Source: an uncultured Clostridia bacterium
Lineage (GTDB): Bacteria; Bacillota; Clostridia; Christensenellales; Aristaeellaceae
NCBI GenBank assembly: GCA_934632155.1
Contig: CAKTXZ010000013.1
Location: 1-64,000, forward strand
DNA: 64,000 nucleotides
Direction: 5' to 3'
Shown in pieces: positions 1-7,698 of this stretch; the first letter of the stretch is position 1; every line of letters begins with the position of its first letter. Below the pieces are notes generated by a model, which was not told the origin of the DNA, did not search any database, and was given only the letters and a program-made list of their open reading frames with translations. Position numbers and translations under genes: made by a program.

Positions 1-428
1 CTGACAAGCTCCGGGGAAAAGGTCGTCGTCTCCGCGATTTCCGTGCCCTTCGGCTTTTCCGGAATCGCATGGACGGAACTGACGTAGACCAGCTTGCCAA
101 CGCCGCATTGGCGGCAGAGCTTCAGAATATTCCTCGTACCGTCCACGTTGACCCGGTAGATCCGGTCGCCCGGATGCGTGGCCACGGAGATAATCCCCGC
201 GCAGTGAATGACGCAGGTATGCTCATCCGCGCCCGTAAAGAAGCGCTTGAGCGCGGCGTCATCGCACACGTCGCCCGTCATGACGCGAACGCTCGGCGGA
301 AGCGCCTGCGCAAGAGAATCGCCTTCCATAACCAGCGCCCGGATTTCCGCCCGCGTGTCCTGCAGCTGCGCAAGCACGGCGCGCCCCAGAAACCCCGTCG
401 CCCCCGTAATCAAATATTGCTCAAACAT
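1..428 (-). CDS. NAD(P)-dependent SDR/epimerase, 3' end cut by window edge
   Basis: Extended short-chain dehydrogenase/reductase; 142 N-terminal residues are visible and the rest lies beyond the left edge. The protein opens MFEQYLITGATGFLGRAV, which holds the GxxGxxG Rossmann motif of NAD-dependent epimerases and dehydratases. Later segments (VIHCAGIIS, then VNVDGTRNIL and LVYVSSVHAI) are the usual NNAG-like and catalytic Ser-strand motifs of the family. Start chosen at the ATG at 428 because GGAGGTGATAGG lies just upstream. It is divergent from a TetR regulator that probably controls it. Substrate cannot be told; the family acts on nucleotide sugars, dihydroflavonol-like or steroid-like substrates. 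Confidence 0.85.
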   Translation of the reverse strand, partial: MFEQYLITGATGFLGRAVLAQLQDTRAEIRALVMEGDSLAQALPPSVRVMTGDVCDDAALKRFFTGADEHTCVIHCAGIISVATHPGDRIYRVNVDGTRNILKLCRQCGVGKLVYVSSVHAIPEKPKGTEIAETTTFSPELV

Positions 429-457
429 CCTATCACCTCCGAAATGAAAGACAGATG

Positions 458-533
458 TTGATTATCTTTCACACTTATAGTATAATGGAGACAGGCGCGC
501 AGGGCAACCGTCAATGCCGCGTCGTGTGAAAGA
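458..533. promoter_or_regulatory. Divergent promoter region with TetR-type inverted repeat
   Basis: On the plus strand TTGATT (458-463), a 17-nt spacer and TATAAT (481-486) form a good vegetative promoter for the TetR gene. On the minus strand TTGCCC-17-TATACT reads towards the SDR gene through the same bases. TCTTTCACAC (465-474), inside the plus promoter spacer, is a perfect inverted match of GTGTGAAAGA (524-533); a further GTGTGAA lies near 566. These are likely operator half-sites. The promoter is read directly; operator function is inferred. Confidence 0.65.
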
Positions 534-597
534 AAACCGACACATGGGGCGCGACTGTTGCCGATCGGTGTGAATTTTTTGTGAAGAGATGGTATCA

Positions 598-1146
598 ATG
601 AGGAAGACGGACGCGAGGATTCGCTATACGCAGAGCGTGCTCAAGCAGGTGCTTTTGTCGTTTTTGAAGGAAAAGCCGATCAACAAAATCACCGTCAAGG
701 AGGTCTGCGAGCGGGCCGGGCTGAACCGGGCGACTTTCTACGCCCACTACAGCGACTGCTTTGCGCTGCTGGAGAGCATCGAGGAGGATCTGCTGGAGGC
801 GTTTCAGCAGTCGCTGAAGCTGGTGGATTCCTTCGATGTGACCGCGCTGATCGAGGCCATCTATACGATGATCGAGCGGCAGCAGGAGGCCTGCCGCGTG
901 CTGATCTTTCAAAACGTATGCCCGAACGTGCTGCGCCGGATGATCAGCCTTGCACGGGGCGAAAGCATCGCCTACTGGAAACGGCACCTGCACCGCGTAA
1001 CGGAGGCGGAGCTGGAAATGCTCTACACCCATCTGTCCAACGGGCTGATGCACGTGGTGGTGGAGGGCTACGAAAAGTACGGCCGCGAGGAGGTCGTTCA
1101 TTTCGTCAACCGCATCGTTCAGTGCAGCCTGTCGCAATTTCAATAA
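598..1146 (+). CDS. TetR/AcrR family transcriptional regulator
   Basis: DNA-binding repressor of about 182 residues, typical for the family. The N-terminal helix-turn-helix is clear: a first helix (YTQSVLKQVLLSFLKEKPI), then ITVKEVCERAGLNRATFYAHY, which is the TetR recognition signature, followed by FALLESIEEDLLEAF. The C-terminal half is an all-helical ligand and dimerisation domain resembling the TetR_C variants of Bacillota. Two starts are possible, ATG at 589 and ATG at 598; the second places GAAGAG nine bases upstream and is preferred. Divergent from the SDR gene with shared promoter DNA, so local autoregulation and control of the SDR gene is the likely role. Inducer unknown. Confidence 0.88.
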   Translation: MRKTDARIRYTQSVLKQVLLSFLKEKPINKITVKEVCERAGLNRATFYAHYSDCFALLESIEEDLLEAFQQSLKLVDSFDVTALIEAIYTMIERQQEACRVLIFQNVCPNVLRRMISLARGESIAYWKRHLHRVTEAELEMLYTHLSNGLMHVVVEGYEKYGREEVVHFVNRIVQCSLSQFQ

Positions 1147-1330
1147 CGAGAAGACAGGCCGTTTTCTCCCTTCTGACAGCGTTCGATTTATCCGATGGAA
1201 GCCCTCATCGGTGCGCTCGCGTCAGCAAACAGACGGGATCGGCAAGCGGCGCAATGAGAGAAAGCCAAGGTGCGACAAAAAAGGGCTGTGAGAAGCGCCA
1301 AGCCCCCTTGCCCCAATGCAGCGGAATTCT
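1147..1330. other. Short intergenic with possible minus-strand terminator
   Basis: No gene seen. Near 1276-1305 the minus strand reads a GGGCT...AGCCC stem with a long loop followed by six T, a weak terminator candidate for the transposase remnant. Confidence 0.3.
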
Positions 1331-1990
1331 TCAGGCTGCGGCTTGGGCGCGGGGGCTTTTGTTATGGCATTTGTACAGGTTGTTGCCGATAGCAACCAGA
1401 CAAGGCTCCGGCTTCGCGAAAGCAAGACCTCCGCGCACGATTCTCTTGTGGTCGCGGTCGTGCTTCAGGACGCCGGGCGTACCCTCGGCCTGAGTAGATC
1501 GGTTCATCCGCAGCAGGGCTCCGTGAACGCTCTCCATACTTTCCAGAGCCTCCCGGCGCATGGCGCTCAATTCCCGGTCGGGACGGCTCGCGCGATTTCG
1601 ATCGGCCTTCTTGCACTGTCCGGCATAGGGACAGCCGCCGCAGCCCACGCGCGCACGGCGGTTCGTCTTTGAATCGCCGTTGCGCTCCGTTCCGCAAATC
1701 CTGAGCTTTTCCGCAGACCCGCCCGGCTTCTTCGCATAAGCCGCCGGCTTTTCGGAGCGCCGCTGTTGAATCCCTTCGCAGCGCCCGCGTCCATGCTTGC
1801 GCCGCGTACAGTCTATATCGACCGGCCCGGCGTACCGTTCTGTCCGTTCCTGCAGCCGCTCCGGCGCATGCTCCGCCGCGGGCTCAATGTGGAGCCCGGC
1901 GCAGGCGATTGGTGCGGCGATCCCGCTCGGCGGCGCCGTCCCCCTGCCGAACGGCTTGTATCGTGACCTCTCCGTCCCCTTTTGCCACAC
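1331..1990 (-). pseudogene. IS1182-like transposase remnant (C-terminal part, decayed)
   Basis: About the last 115 codons of this minus-strand frame still read like the C-terminus of an IS1182-family DDE transposase. Visible pieces are KLRICGTER, CGGCPYAGQCKKADRNR (the cysteine cluster before the last catalytic segment), RELSAMRREALESMES, LLRMNRSTQAEGTPGVLKHD (the conserved R-S-x-x-x-E-x-x-F-G block, here with P in place of F) and LVAIGNNLYKCHNK. The upstream two thirds of a normal 450-550 residue transposase are missing or frame-shifted, and no intact start or terminal repeats were found. Inactive relic; some bases at its 5' side may belong to other frames. Confidence 0.6.
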
Positions 1991-2089
1991 CCGGCTGTAC
2001 TTGTTCTATCGCGCCGCTGCCTTCGGCTCCTTCGGGACAGGGGATACGCGCCGTTTCATTTTTGTTCGCCGGACGCTTTCTGCCGCGCC

Positions 2090-2725
2090 TCACCATTTAT
2101 TGAACACCTTTTCGGCAAAGCCGGTCAGGCCGCGAACCGTGAGCGGCGTACCGTCGTCCAGCCGGACAACGCCGTTGAAGCGGCCGAAAACCTGATGCTG
2201 ATCCGAGCAAAGCAGCTTAAAATCCGTGCAGGCAGCGCGGTCAAGAATGGGCGTAAAATTCATTTCAAAGCGCCCGTCGTCGCTGTCAAAACGCCACGGC
2301 GACAGATAATCCTCCCGTCCATCGCCGCCCGACGGAATATGGAAGCGCACATGCGAAAGCTTATGCGCTTCGCCGCGGTAAAAGAGCATATTCTCCGTCG
2401 CAGCGGCGGTATCGCCAAAGCCGTAGCCGATATTGAAGCCGAACGGCTCGCCGTTTACCAGCCCGGAGGCCGAGCCCCAGTACCACGTGTTTCGGTACGT
2501 CCACACGCCGCGTCCCCAATCCAGCACGGCAAAGGAGTGCGCCGGGGCGAACAGATACTCACGGCTGTTCCAGACCATCTTTCCCTCCGCGCGCAGGCAG
2601 TTGATCTTCTGGTTATAATAGAACGCGCGGGGCGCGCCGGGAAAGGGCGTTGCGATGACCATGCTGTCGCGGGGCGCATCGGTCAGCGTAACGTCGAAAA
2701 GAACAGGCGCGGCGTTTCCCGCTTC
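2090..2725 (-). pseudogene. DUF2804 protein, 5'-truncated
   Basis: The frame from about 2725 down to the stop at 2090 matches the C-terminal half of DUF2804 proteins: PVLFDVTLTDAP, SMVIATPF, AFYYNQKINC, FAVLDWGRGVWTYRNTWYWG, FGFNIGYGFGD, ATENMLFY, FEMNFTPILDRA, SDQHQVFG and a final GFAEKVFNKW. Full-length members are about 330-350 residues; here roughly the first 130-150 are absent. Codons upstream of 2725 are low-complexity, hairpin-bearing sequence with no family resemblance. An open frame continues to a start at 2893, but it has no good ribosome site and a random-looking N-terminus. Function of the family is unknown. Probably a dead remnant downstream of proS. Confidence 0.65.
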
Positions 2726-2869
2726 GGTCAGGGGCTGTGTCCGGCCTCCTGCGCTTCGCGGGAAAAGCGCCGAGAGGAAATTGCGATAAAACAACACGGG
2801 CGCTCCGGCGCACAGGCTTGAAAGCCTGCGCGTCGAAGCGCTCGCTTTGCGGCAAGGCGTCCGCATGCG

Positions 2870-2910
2870 GTTTGGCTCTGGTGAAAAAAGCAAACCGCAT
2901 CCCCGCTTAC
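2870..2910 (-). terminator. Hairpin downstream of proS
   Basis: ATGCGGTTTG and CAAACCGCAT form a perfect 10-bp stem with a 16-nt loop just after the proS stop. There is no T-tract after the stem, so it may be a 3'-end stabiliser or a weak terminator. Confidence 0.4.
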
Positions 2911-2914
2911 GCGA

Positions 2915-4357
2915 TCAATACGCCTTAGCGAAATACATGACCTTGTGCGCCTCTTTACCGCAGCAAACGCAGCGGTCGCCGATGGGCGTCTGGTCGAAGG
3001 GCATATTGCGGCTTGTCGCGCCGGTTTCTTCCTTGATTTTGTCCTCACACGCGCGGTCGCCGCACCACATGGCGCGCGCATAGCCGCCGTTCACCTGCGC
3101 CTTCAGCTCGTCATAGGTGCTTACGTCCTTGGTGTGCGCCATGCGGAACTCATCCGCCTGCCGGAACATGTTCTGCTGAATATCCGCCAGCAGCTGCTCT
3201 ATGTTCTGCGTCAGGCTGTCCAACGGCAGCGTAAACTTTTCCAGCGTATCGCGGCGCATAACGGTCGCCACGCCGTTTTCAATATCCTTGGGGCCCAGCT
3301 CAATGCGAACGGGCACACCCTTGAGCTCCCACTCGTTGAACTTCCAGCCAGGGGAAACGTTGTCGCGGTCGTCCAGCTTCACGCGCAGACCAGCCGCCTT
3401 GAGCGCCTGATACGCCTCCTCGCACTTTTCCATCACGCCGCCCTTATGCGCAGCAATGGGCAGAATAACCGCCTGATAGGGTGCGATCATGGGCGGCAGG
3501 CGCAGGCCGCGCTCATCGCCGTGGGTCATGATGATGGCGCCGATCAGGCGCGTGGAGACGCCCCAGCTGGTTTCGTAGCAGTATTCCAGCTTGCCCTCCT
3601 TGCTCAGGTACTGAATATTGAAGGGCACGGAGAAATTGGTGCCGAAGTTATGGCTCGTGCCCGCCTGCAGCGCCTTGCCGTCCTGCATCATGGCCTCGAT
3701 GGAATAGGTCGCCTGCGCGCCGGCGAACTTCTCCTTCTCGGATTTCTGGCCGGCGAAGACCGGCATGGCCAGATTCTCTTCGCAGAAGGTACGGTATACG
3801 TTGAGCATCTGCTGGGTCTCGGCCTCGGCCTCCTCGGCAGTCGCGTGCACTGTATGCCCCTCCTGCCACCAGAATTCCGCCGTGCGCAGGAAGGGACGCG
3901 TAGTCTTTTCCCAGCGCATCACGGAGCACCACTGGTTATATTTCAGCGGCAAATCGCGCCACGACTGCACCCATTTGGAAAACATGGTGCAGAAAATGGT
4001 TTCGCTGGTAGGGCGCACCGCCAGCCGCTCCTGCAGCGGCTCCACGCCGCCCTGCGTGACCCACGCCACCTCGGGCGCGAAGCCCTCGACATGCTCGGCC
4101 TCCTTGAGCAGCAGCGATTCGGGAATCAGCATGGGCATGGAAACGTTCTCGTGGCCCGTTTCCTTGAACATAGCGTCCATTTGCTCATGAATCAATTCCC
4201 AGATTCGATTGCCGTAGGGCTTGAGCGCCATGCAGCCGCGAACGGGCGTGTAATCCATCAGGTCGGTCTGCGTAACCACGTCGGTATACCACTGGGAGAA
4301 GTTTTCGTCCCGCGGGGTGATATGCTGCACAAATTCCTGCTTTTTTTCCTTGGCCAT
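2915..4357 (-). CDS. proS: Prolyl-tRNA synthetase (eukaryote/archaeal-type)
   Basis: Charges tRNA-Pro with proline in the cytoplasm. 480 residues, the normal size for the short ProRS form lacking the editing insert. Class II motifs are present: motif 1 around GCMALKPYGNRIWELIHEQM, motif 2 (FLRTAEFWWQEGHTVHAT) with the catalytic R and E, and motif 3 (LIGAIIMTHGDERGLRLPP). Then comes the anticodon-binding domain (VILPIAAHKGG, KLDDRDNVSPGWKFNEWE). The C-terminal domain keeps zinc-type cysteines (CGDRACEDK and CVCCGKEA) and ends in the family's typical tyrosine. ATG at 4357 follows GGAGGGAAACGCATC. Expression is controlled by the T-box leader directly upstream. Confidence 0.97.
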   Translation of the reverse strand: MAKEKKQEFVQHITPRDENFSQWYTDVVTQTDLMDYTPVRGCMALKPYGNRIWELIHEQMDAMFKETGHENVSMPMLIPESLLLKEAEHVEGFAPEVAWVTQGGVEPLQERLAVRPTSETIFCTMFSKWVQSWRDLPLKYNQWCSVMRWEKTTRPFLRTAEFWWQEGHTVHATAEEAEAETQQMLNVYRTFCEENLAMPVFAGQKSEKEKFAGAQATYSIEAMMQDGKALQAGTSHNFGTNFSVPFNIQYLSKEGKLEYCYETSWGVSTRLIGAIIMTHGDERGLRLPPMIAPYQAVILPIAAHKGGVMEKCEEAYQALKAAGLRVKLDDRDNVSPGWKFNEWELKGVPVRIELGPKDIENGVATVMRRDTLEKFTLPLDSLTQNIEQLLADIQQNMFRQADEFRMAHTKDVSTYDELKAQVNGGYARAMWCGDRACEDKIKEETGATSRNMPFDQTPIGDRCVCCGKEAHKVMYFAKAY

Positions 4358-4374
4358 GATGCGTTTCCCTCCTC

Positions 4375-4415
4375 AAAAAATCAAGCCCCTCGTTCCTTTG
4401 CAGGGACGAAGGGCT
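4375..4415 (-). terminator. T-box attenuator terminator of proS
   Basis: GC-rich 13-bp stem with a TGCAAA loop, followed by TTGATTTTTT on the minus strand, ending just before the proS ribosome site. Confidence 0.9.
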
Positions 4416-4596
4416 GCTTCGCGGTACCACCTTGCTTGGCGCGGCGTGCGCGCCCGGCTTTCATGCCCTGTAACGGGAGCAGCCCGGCGGGGATTAGCCG
4501 CTGGCGCGCGGCTGGGCGCTTTCCCGCGCGCGCTCTCAGCCGATGACGCGCTTTCTGTCGTTGGGAAAGCAAGGGCCGCGCCTTGCCTGTGGAATT
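4375..4596 (-). promoter_or_regulatory. T-box riboswitch leader of proS
   Basis: The minus-strand transcript carries AAGGTGGTACCGCG at 4433-4420, the near-invariant T-box. It is followed by the terminator stem (AGCCCTTCGTCCC paired with GGAACGAGGGGCT, 4415-4381) and a run of T. The base after TGG is U, which would pair with a tRNA discriminator A, as expected for tRNA-Pro. The 5' end GCUCUCA pairs with UGAGAGC about 65 nt later, giving an unusually short Stem I. Uncharged tRNA-Pro should stabilise the antiterminator and switch on proS. The specifier codon could not be assigned by eye. Confidence 0.9.
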
Positions 4597-4602
4597 GAGA
4601 GC

Positions 4603-4631
4603 ATTATACACAATCCGCGCGGAAAATGCAA
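4603..4631 (-). promoter_or_regulatory. proS promoter
   Basis: TTGCAT (4631-4626), 17-nt spacer, TATAAT (4608-4603) on the minus strand, placing transcription start near 4596 at the base of T-box Stem I. Confidence 0.8.
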
Positions 4632-4656
4632 GTTTTTTTCTTGGCCGCAGCCGCCT

Positions 4657-4905
4657 TCAGAGCAGCCGCAGCACAGCCATCGCCGCCCAGCCCGGCCAGC
4701 CCAGCAGCGCCGCCGCGCCGACCGTCGCGCCGTTCACGCCCATCACCCCCAGCGCGCCGGAAAGAGAAACGGCGGCAAACGCCCAGAAGACGCGCCGCGT
4801 CCATCGATACGCGCGCCCGACCGGCTGCGCCGCGCAGGCGAAGCAAACCAGCAGCGCGGTCATCGCGCCCAGGACGGCAAGGAAAAGCCAATGCGCTTTC
4901 GTCAT
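4657..4905 (-). CDS. BofA-like small membrane protein
   Basis: 82-residue protein with two or three hydrophobic segments (about 5-27, 40-60 and 62-80). The end, GVNGATVGAAALLGWPGW followed by a short leucine-rich helix, matches the C-terminal pattern of the BofA family (pfam07441): a polar N-x-x-x-x-x-G, then a G-x-P-G turn and last helix. In Bacillus, BofA holds the SpoIVFB protease inactive during sporulation. The family signal here is modest and the standard sporulation neighbours are absent, so only family-level naming is safe. ATG at 4905 is preceded by GGGAGGATTCC. It lies just upstream of the proS promoter and is transcribed towards it. Confidence 0.55.
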   Translation of the reverse strand: MTKAHWLFLAVLGAMTALLVCFACAAQPVGRAYRWTRRVFWAFAAVSLSGALGVMGVNGATVGAAALLGWPGWAAMAVLRLL

Positions 4906-4933
4906 GGAATCCTCCCGCGTTCATGCGTTTTGA

Positions 4934-4963
4934 TTGACAAGCGTGGATACAATGATGTAAAAT
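4934..4963 (+). promoter_or_regulatory. Promoter of F420-ligase-like gene
   Basis: TTGACA (4934-4939), 18-nt spacer, TAAAAT (4958-4963), 36 bases before the gene's start. Confidence 0.7.
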
Positions 4964-4998
4964 AGGGCATCCTGTTCCAAGGGCTGGAGGTAATTGTT

Positions 4999-5751
4999 AT
5001 GGGCATTATTCCGTCGAGAAATCTGGAGGATCAGCGCCGCGAGGAAAACGGCGTCGTATATTTCGATCGCGGCCGCGTGCAGGGGCGCAACGGCCGGGAA
5101 TATGATCGTTTCGCCATCCAGACGCATTTTGTCGAGGTGGGTGAAAGCCAGACGGCGCTGGTAGAGCGCTACGTGCGCCCGATCTATCAGGAGGGGGATC
5201 TGCTCTCCTTCGGCGCGAAGGTCATGGCCATGTGCACCAAGAACGTCAAAACCCGGCAGGACGTCAAGCCCGGCTTCTGGGCGAATTTCCTGTGGCGCTT
5301 TGCGGGCATCAACCATACGGGCGTGGGGATGCACGAGCCCTACAAGCTGCAATTGGTCATCGACATGTGCGGCCTGCCGCGCGTGCTGCTGGCGGTGTTC
5401 TGCTCCGCCGTCACCAAGCCCTTCGGCGTTCACGGCGTGTTTTATAAGGTCTGCGGCAAGGGCGTGGGCGGCATCGACGGCTTCTATTTCCGTTCCAGCT
5501 TTGACCGCTATAAGGAATTGGCGCTGATTAACCCGCCCAACCCGGTGGAGCTGTGCGACGCGCTGGAAAAGGAAACGGGCATCCCCGTCGTGCTGATGGA
5601 CGCTAACGACATCGAGCAGAACCAGCTGGGCAAATGCAGCGATTTCCCGCTGACGGACGATGAAATTCAGGACGCCATGCGCGATAATCCCTCCGGTCAG
5701 GGCGACGAGCTGACGCCGTTGATTCTGATTCGCCCGGTGCAAAAGGCATAA
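4999..5751 (+). CDS. Coenzyme F420-0:L-glutamate ligase-like protein
   Basis: 250-residue cytosolic protein of the CofE/F420_ligase family (pfam01996), which adds glutamate to the lactyl side of F420 in methanogens and actinobacteria. Visible family features are an early IQTHFV segment, LSFGAKVMAMC, the glycine-rich region GVHGVFYKVCGKGVGGIDG, and VVLMDANDIEQNQLGKC near the C-terminus. Clostridia generally do not make F420 and no other F420 gene is here, so a different amide-ligase substrate is likely. ATG at 4999 follows CTGGAGGTAATTGTT. Single-gene transcription unit with its own promoter; a GGATGCGC...GCATGCATCC hairpin follows at 5771-5803. Confidence 0.8.
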   Translation: MGIIPSRNLEDQRREENGVVYFDRGRVQGRNGREYDRFAIQTHFVEVGESQTALVERYVRPIYQEGDLLSFGAKVMAMCTKNVKTRQDVKPGFWANFLWRFAGINHTGVGMHEPYKLQLVIDMCGLPRVLLAVFCSAVTKPFGVHGVFYKVCGKGVGGIDGFYFRSSFDRYKELALINPPNPVELCDALEKETGIPVVLMDANDIEQNQLGKCSDFPLTDDEIQDAMRDNPSGQGDELTPLILIRPVQKA

Positions 5752-6110
5752 AGCCGCGCCGCCAACGATCATGGATGCGCCGCAGGTTCCCCTGCGCATG
5801 CATCCGCCTCCTTTCTCATCGGCCCTTTATATCCATGCGGAAGAGGTTCCGTCGCGCGCCGCCCTTTGCGGACGGCGGGGCAGGCAATCCTTCGATTGCC
5901 GCCCAAGGCCCGTATTTTCGCTTTGCGAAGCCATACGGGCAGCAGCGCTGCGGAATCCCCTTCCGCTTTTTTGCGCGTTCATCATTCATAGGGATGAAAT
6001 ACGAAGCGTTTTTCATTCCGGCCGCGACGCCCGAAGGGAAACGTGCCGGGAAAAGCGGCGCCGAAGCGGAAGGGGGCGGGCAGCTCGAGCGCTTTAGACA
6101 GGAAATCGTA
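5752..6110. other. Intergenic region, no gene
   Basis: 359 bases between convergent genes. A hairpin at 5771-5803 may terminate the plus-strand gene. The rest is GC-rich with several short inverted repeats (for example around CGGGCAGCAGCGCTGC) and no coding signal. Confidence 0.4.
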
Positions 6111-6518
6111 TCATTTCTTTTCGGGCAAGCTGCTCAGCAGCATGCCCGACAGTCCGCCGGCCGCCAGCCCCATCAGCACATCGATCACATACCCCATGAC
6201 GCTGAGCTTCTGCCCGGACAGCAGCGCATAGGCCAGCACCCCCACGCCCATGTAAAGCAGCCCCAGCAGCGCGCCGCGGCGCACGCCGTTTTCCGCCCCG
6301 CGCGGCACAATGGCGCGCACGCCCAAAAAGATGGCCGCCACCTTCATCACCTGATTCACAATGCGAATAACGCCGTCGCCCGGCTCTGTCAGCCCGATAA
6401 TCAATGCAAATACCAGCACCATCAGCAGCGTGGCCAGCAACGATACGAGCAGGCCGCGCCACAGCGCCTGCGCGCCGGAAGTGCCGCGCCGAATCCGCCG
6501 AACCGCCTGATTTGTCAT
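6111..6518 (-). CDS. TIGR04086 family membrane protein
   Basis: 135-residue protein of the TIGR04086/DUF3792 family found in Clostridia, function unknown. Four hydrophobic segments are visible at about residues 20-42, 55-70, 80-98 and 106-128. The second loop holds the conserved GVRAIVPRGAENGVRRGALLG pattern that matches the family, and the last segment ends GLSGMLLSSLPEKK. ATG at 6518 is preceded by GGGAGGCGGAGAAA; upstream in-frame ATGs lack such a site and would add a random N-terminus. No obvious operon partner. Confidence 0.75.
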   Translation of the reverse strand: MTNQAVRRIRRGTSGAQALWRGLLVSLLATLLMVLVFALIIGLTEPGDGVIRIVNQVMKVAAIFLGVRAIVPRGAENGVRRGALLGLLYMGVGVLAYALLSGQKLSVMGYVIDVLMGLAAGGLSGMLLSSLPEKK

Positions 6519-6773
6519 TTTCTCCGCCTCCCATGCTTTTTTTCCATGCGTATGCGCCCCCGCCGGTAAATATGCGAAGAAGAGGGATCCGCCGTCCGCG
6601 TCAAAGGCTCGGCGAAGCAGCCGCCCGCGTCCCGTAAAGCGACAAAAGCGCCCCGCTCTGCCGGCAGCCGCCGATAGAACGAAGCGCAAAGACCGATTCC
6701 GATATCGCTTTTTCACGGTCATTCCAAGATAACGCAGGAGCAGTCCGCCCTTCATTGGGCAAGCAGAAGGGCG

Positions 6774-7553
6774 TTAATCCTTCGGGCAAATTTCGCCTAC
6801 GCCGGAAAGCACATAATGCGGGCGATAAGGGAACGCGTTGACCTGCTCCGCCGTCGTCACGCCCGAGAGCACCAGCACCGTATCCAGCCCGGTTTCCACC
6901 CCCGCGACGATATCCGTCTGCATATTATCGCCGATCATCGCCGCCTCGGCGCTGTGGCAGCCCAGCATCTTCAGACCCGTGCGCATCATCAGCGGGTTGG
7001 GCTTGCCCACAAAATAGGCGCTGCGCCCCGTGGTCAGCTCAATGGGCGATACCAGCGCGCGGCAGGCCGGGATGATCCCGCGCTCCGACGGGCCGGTCAT
7101 GTCCGTGTTCGTGCCGATCAGGCGCGCGCCGTTCTGCACAAAATGAACAGCCTTGAGAATGCTTTCGTAATTATAGTTGCTCGTCTCCCCCACGATCACA
7201 TAATCCGGGTTCACGTCGTTCATGGTAATGCCCGCCTCATACAACGCGTTAAACAGCCCGGGCGCGCCGATCACAAACGCCGTGCAGCCAGGGCTCTGGC
7301 TGGCGACAAATTTCGCCGTGGCCAGCGCGCTGGTGTAGAAATGGCTTTCATCCACGTCCATCCCCATGCGGCTGAGCTTCTGCGCCAGCTCGCGCGGGCT
7401 GCGCTCGGAGGAATTGGTCAGAAACAGAAAGCTCTTGCCCTCCTCCTGCAGCCAGCTGACAAACTGCTTCACGCCCGGCAGCAGCTGATTGCCGTGATAG
7501 ATCACGCCGTCCATATCGCACAGGAAGCCCTTTTTGCTCCGCAGATTTTCCAT
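6774..7553 (-). CDS. HAD-IIA family phosphatase (NagD/AraL-like)
   Basis: 259-residue cytosolic phosphatase. HAD motif I is FLCDMDGVIYHG, with D13 as nucleophile and D15 as acid/base. Motif II is in FLTNSSERSPRELAQKL, a lysine-bearing segment lies around the GKPNPLMM region, and the acidic motif is AMIGDNMQTDIVAG. The C2A-type cap between motifs II and III gives the usual NagD-like length. Members dephosphorylate sugar phosphates, glycolytic side products or p-nitrophenyl phosphate; the real substrate cannot be deduced. ATG at 7553 has GGAGAGGCGGAC upstream and a TTGCCC-17-TATAAT promoter at 7613-7585. Confidence 0.9.
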   Translation of the reverse strand: MENLRSKKGFLCDMDGVIYHGNQLLPGVKQFVSWLQEEGKSFLFLTNSSERSPRELAQKLSRMGMDVDESHFYTSALATAKFVASQSPGCTAFVIGAPGLFNALYEAGITMNDVNPDYVIVGETSNYNYESILKAVHFVQNGARLIGTNTDMTGPSERGIIPACRALVSPIELTTGRSAYFVGKPNPLMMRTGLKMLGCHSAEAAMIGDNMQTDIVAGVETGLDTVLVLSGVTTAEQVNAFPYRPHYVLSGVGEICPKD

Positions 7554-7584
7554 GTCCGCCTCTCCTTTGTCATAGGTTGCTTGC

Positions 7585-7613
7585 ATTATAGCAGAAAACG
7601 CATTGGCGGGCAA
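7585..7613 (-). promoter_or_regulatory. Promoter of HAD phosphatase gene
   Basis: TTGCCC (7613-7608), 17-nt spacer, TATAAT (7590-7585). Confidence 0.7.
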
Positions 7614-7698
7614 GGGAAGCGGGCGGCGTTTTCCCCCGGCCCTTTCAGGCGCTCGTTCCCCGCCGCCCGTTCATCCCGCCTTTTCAGCGCGCAGGCGG

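Noticed and set aside
2726..2893. Extension of the DUF2804 frame to a start at 2893
   Set aside because: The added residues show no similarity to the family's N-terminus, and the DNA consists of hairpins and low-complexity sequence without a ribosome site.
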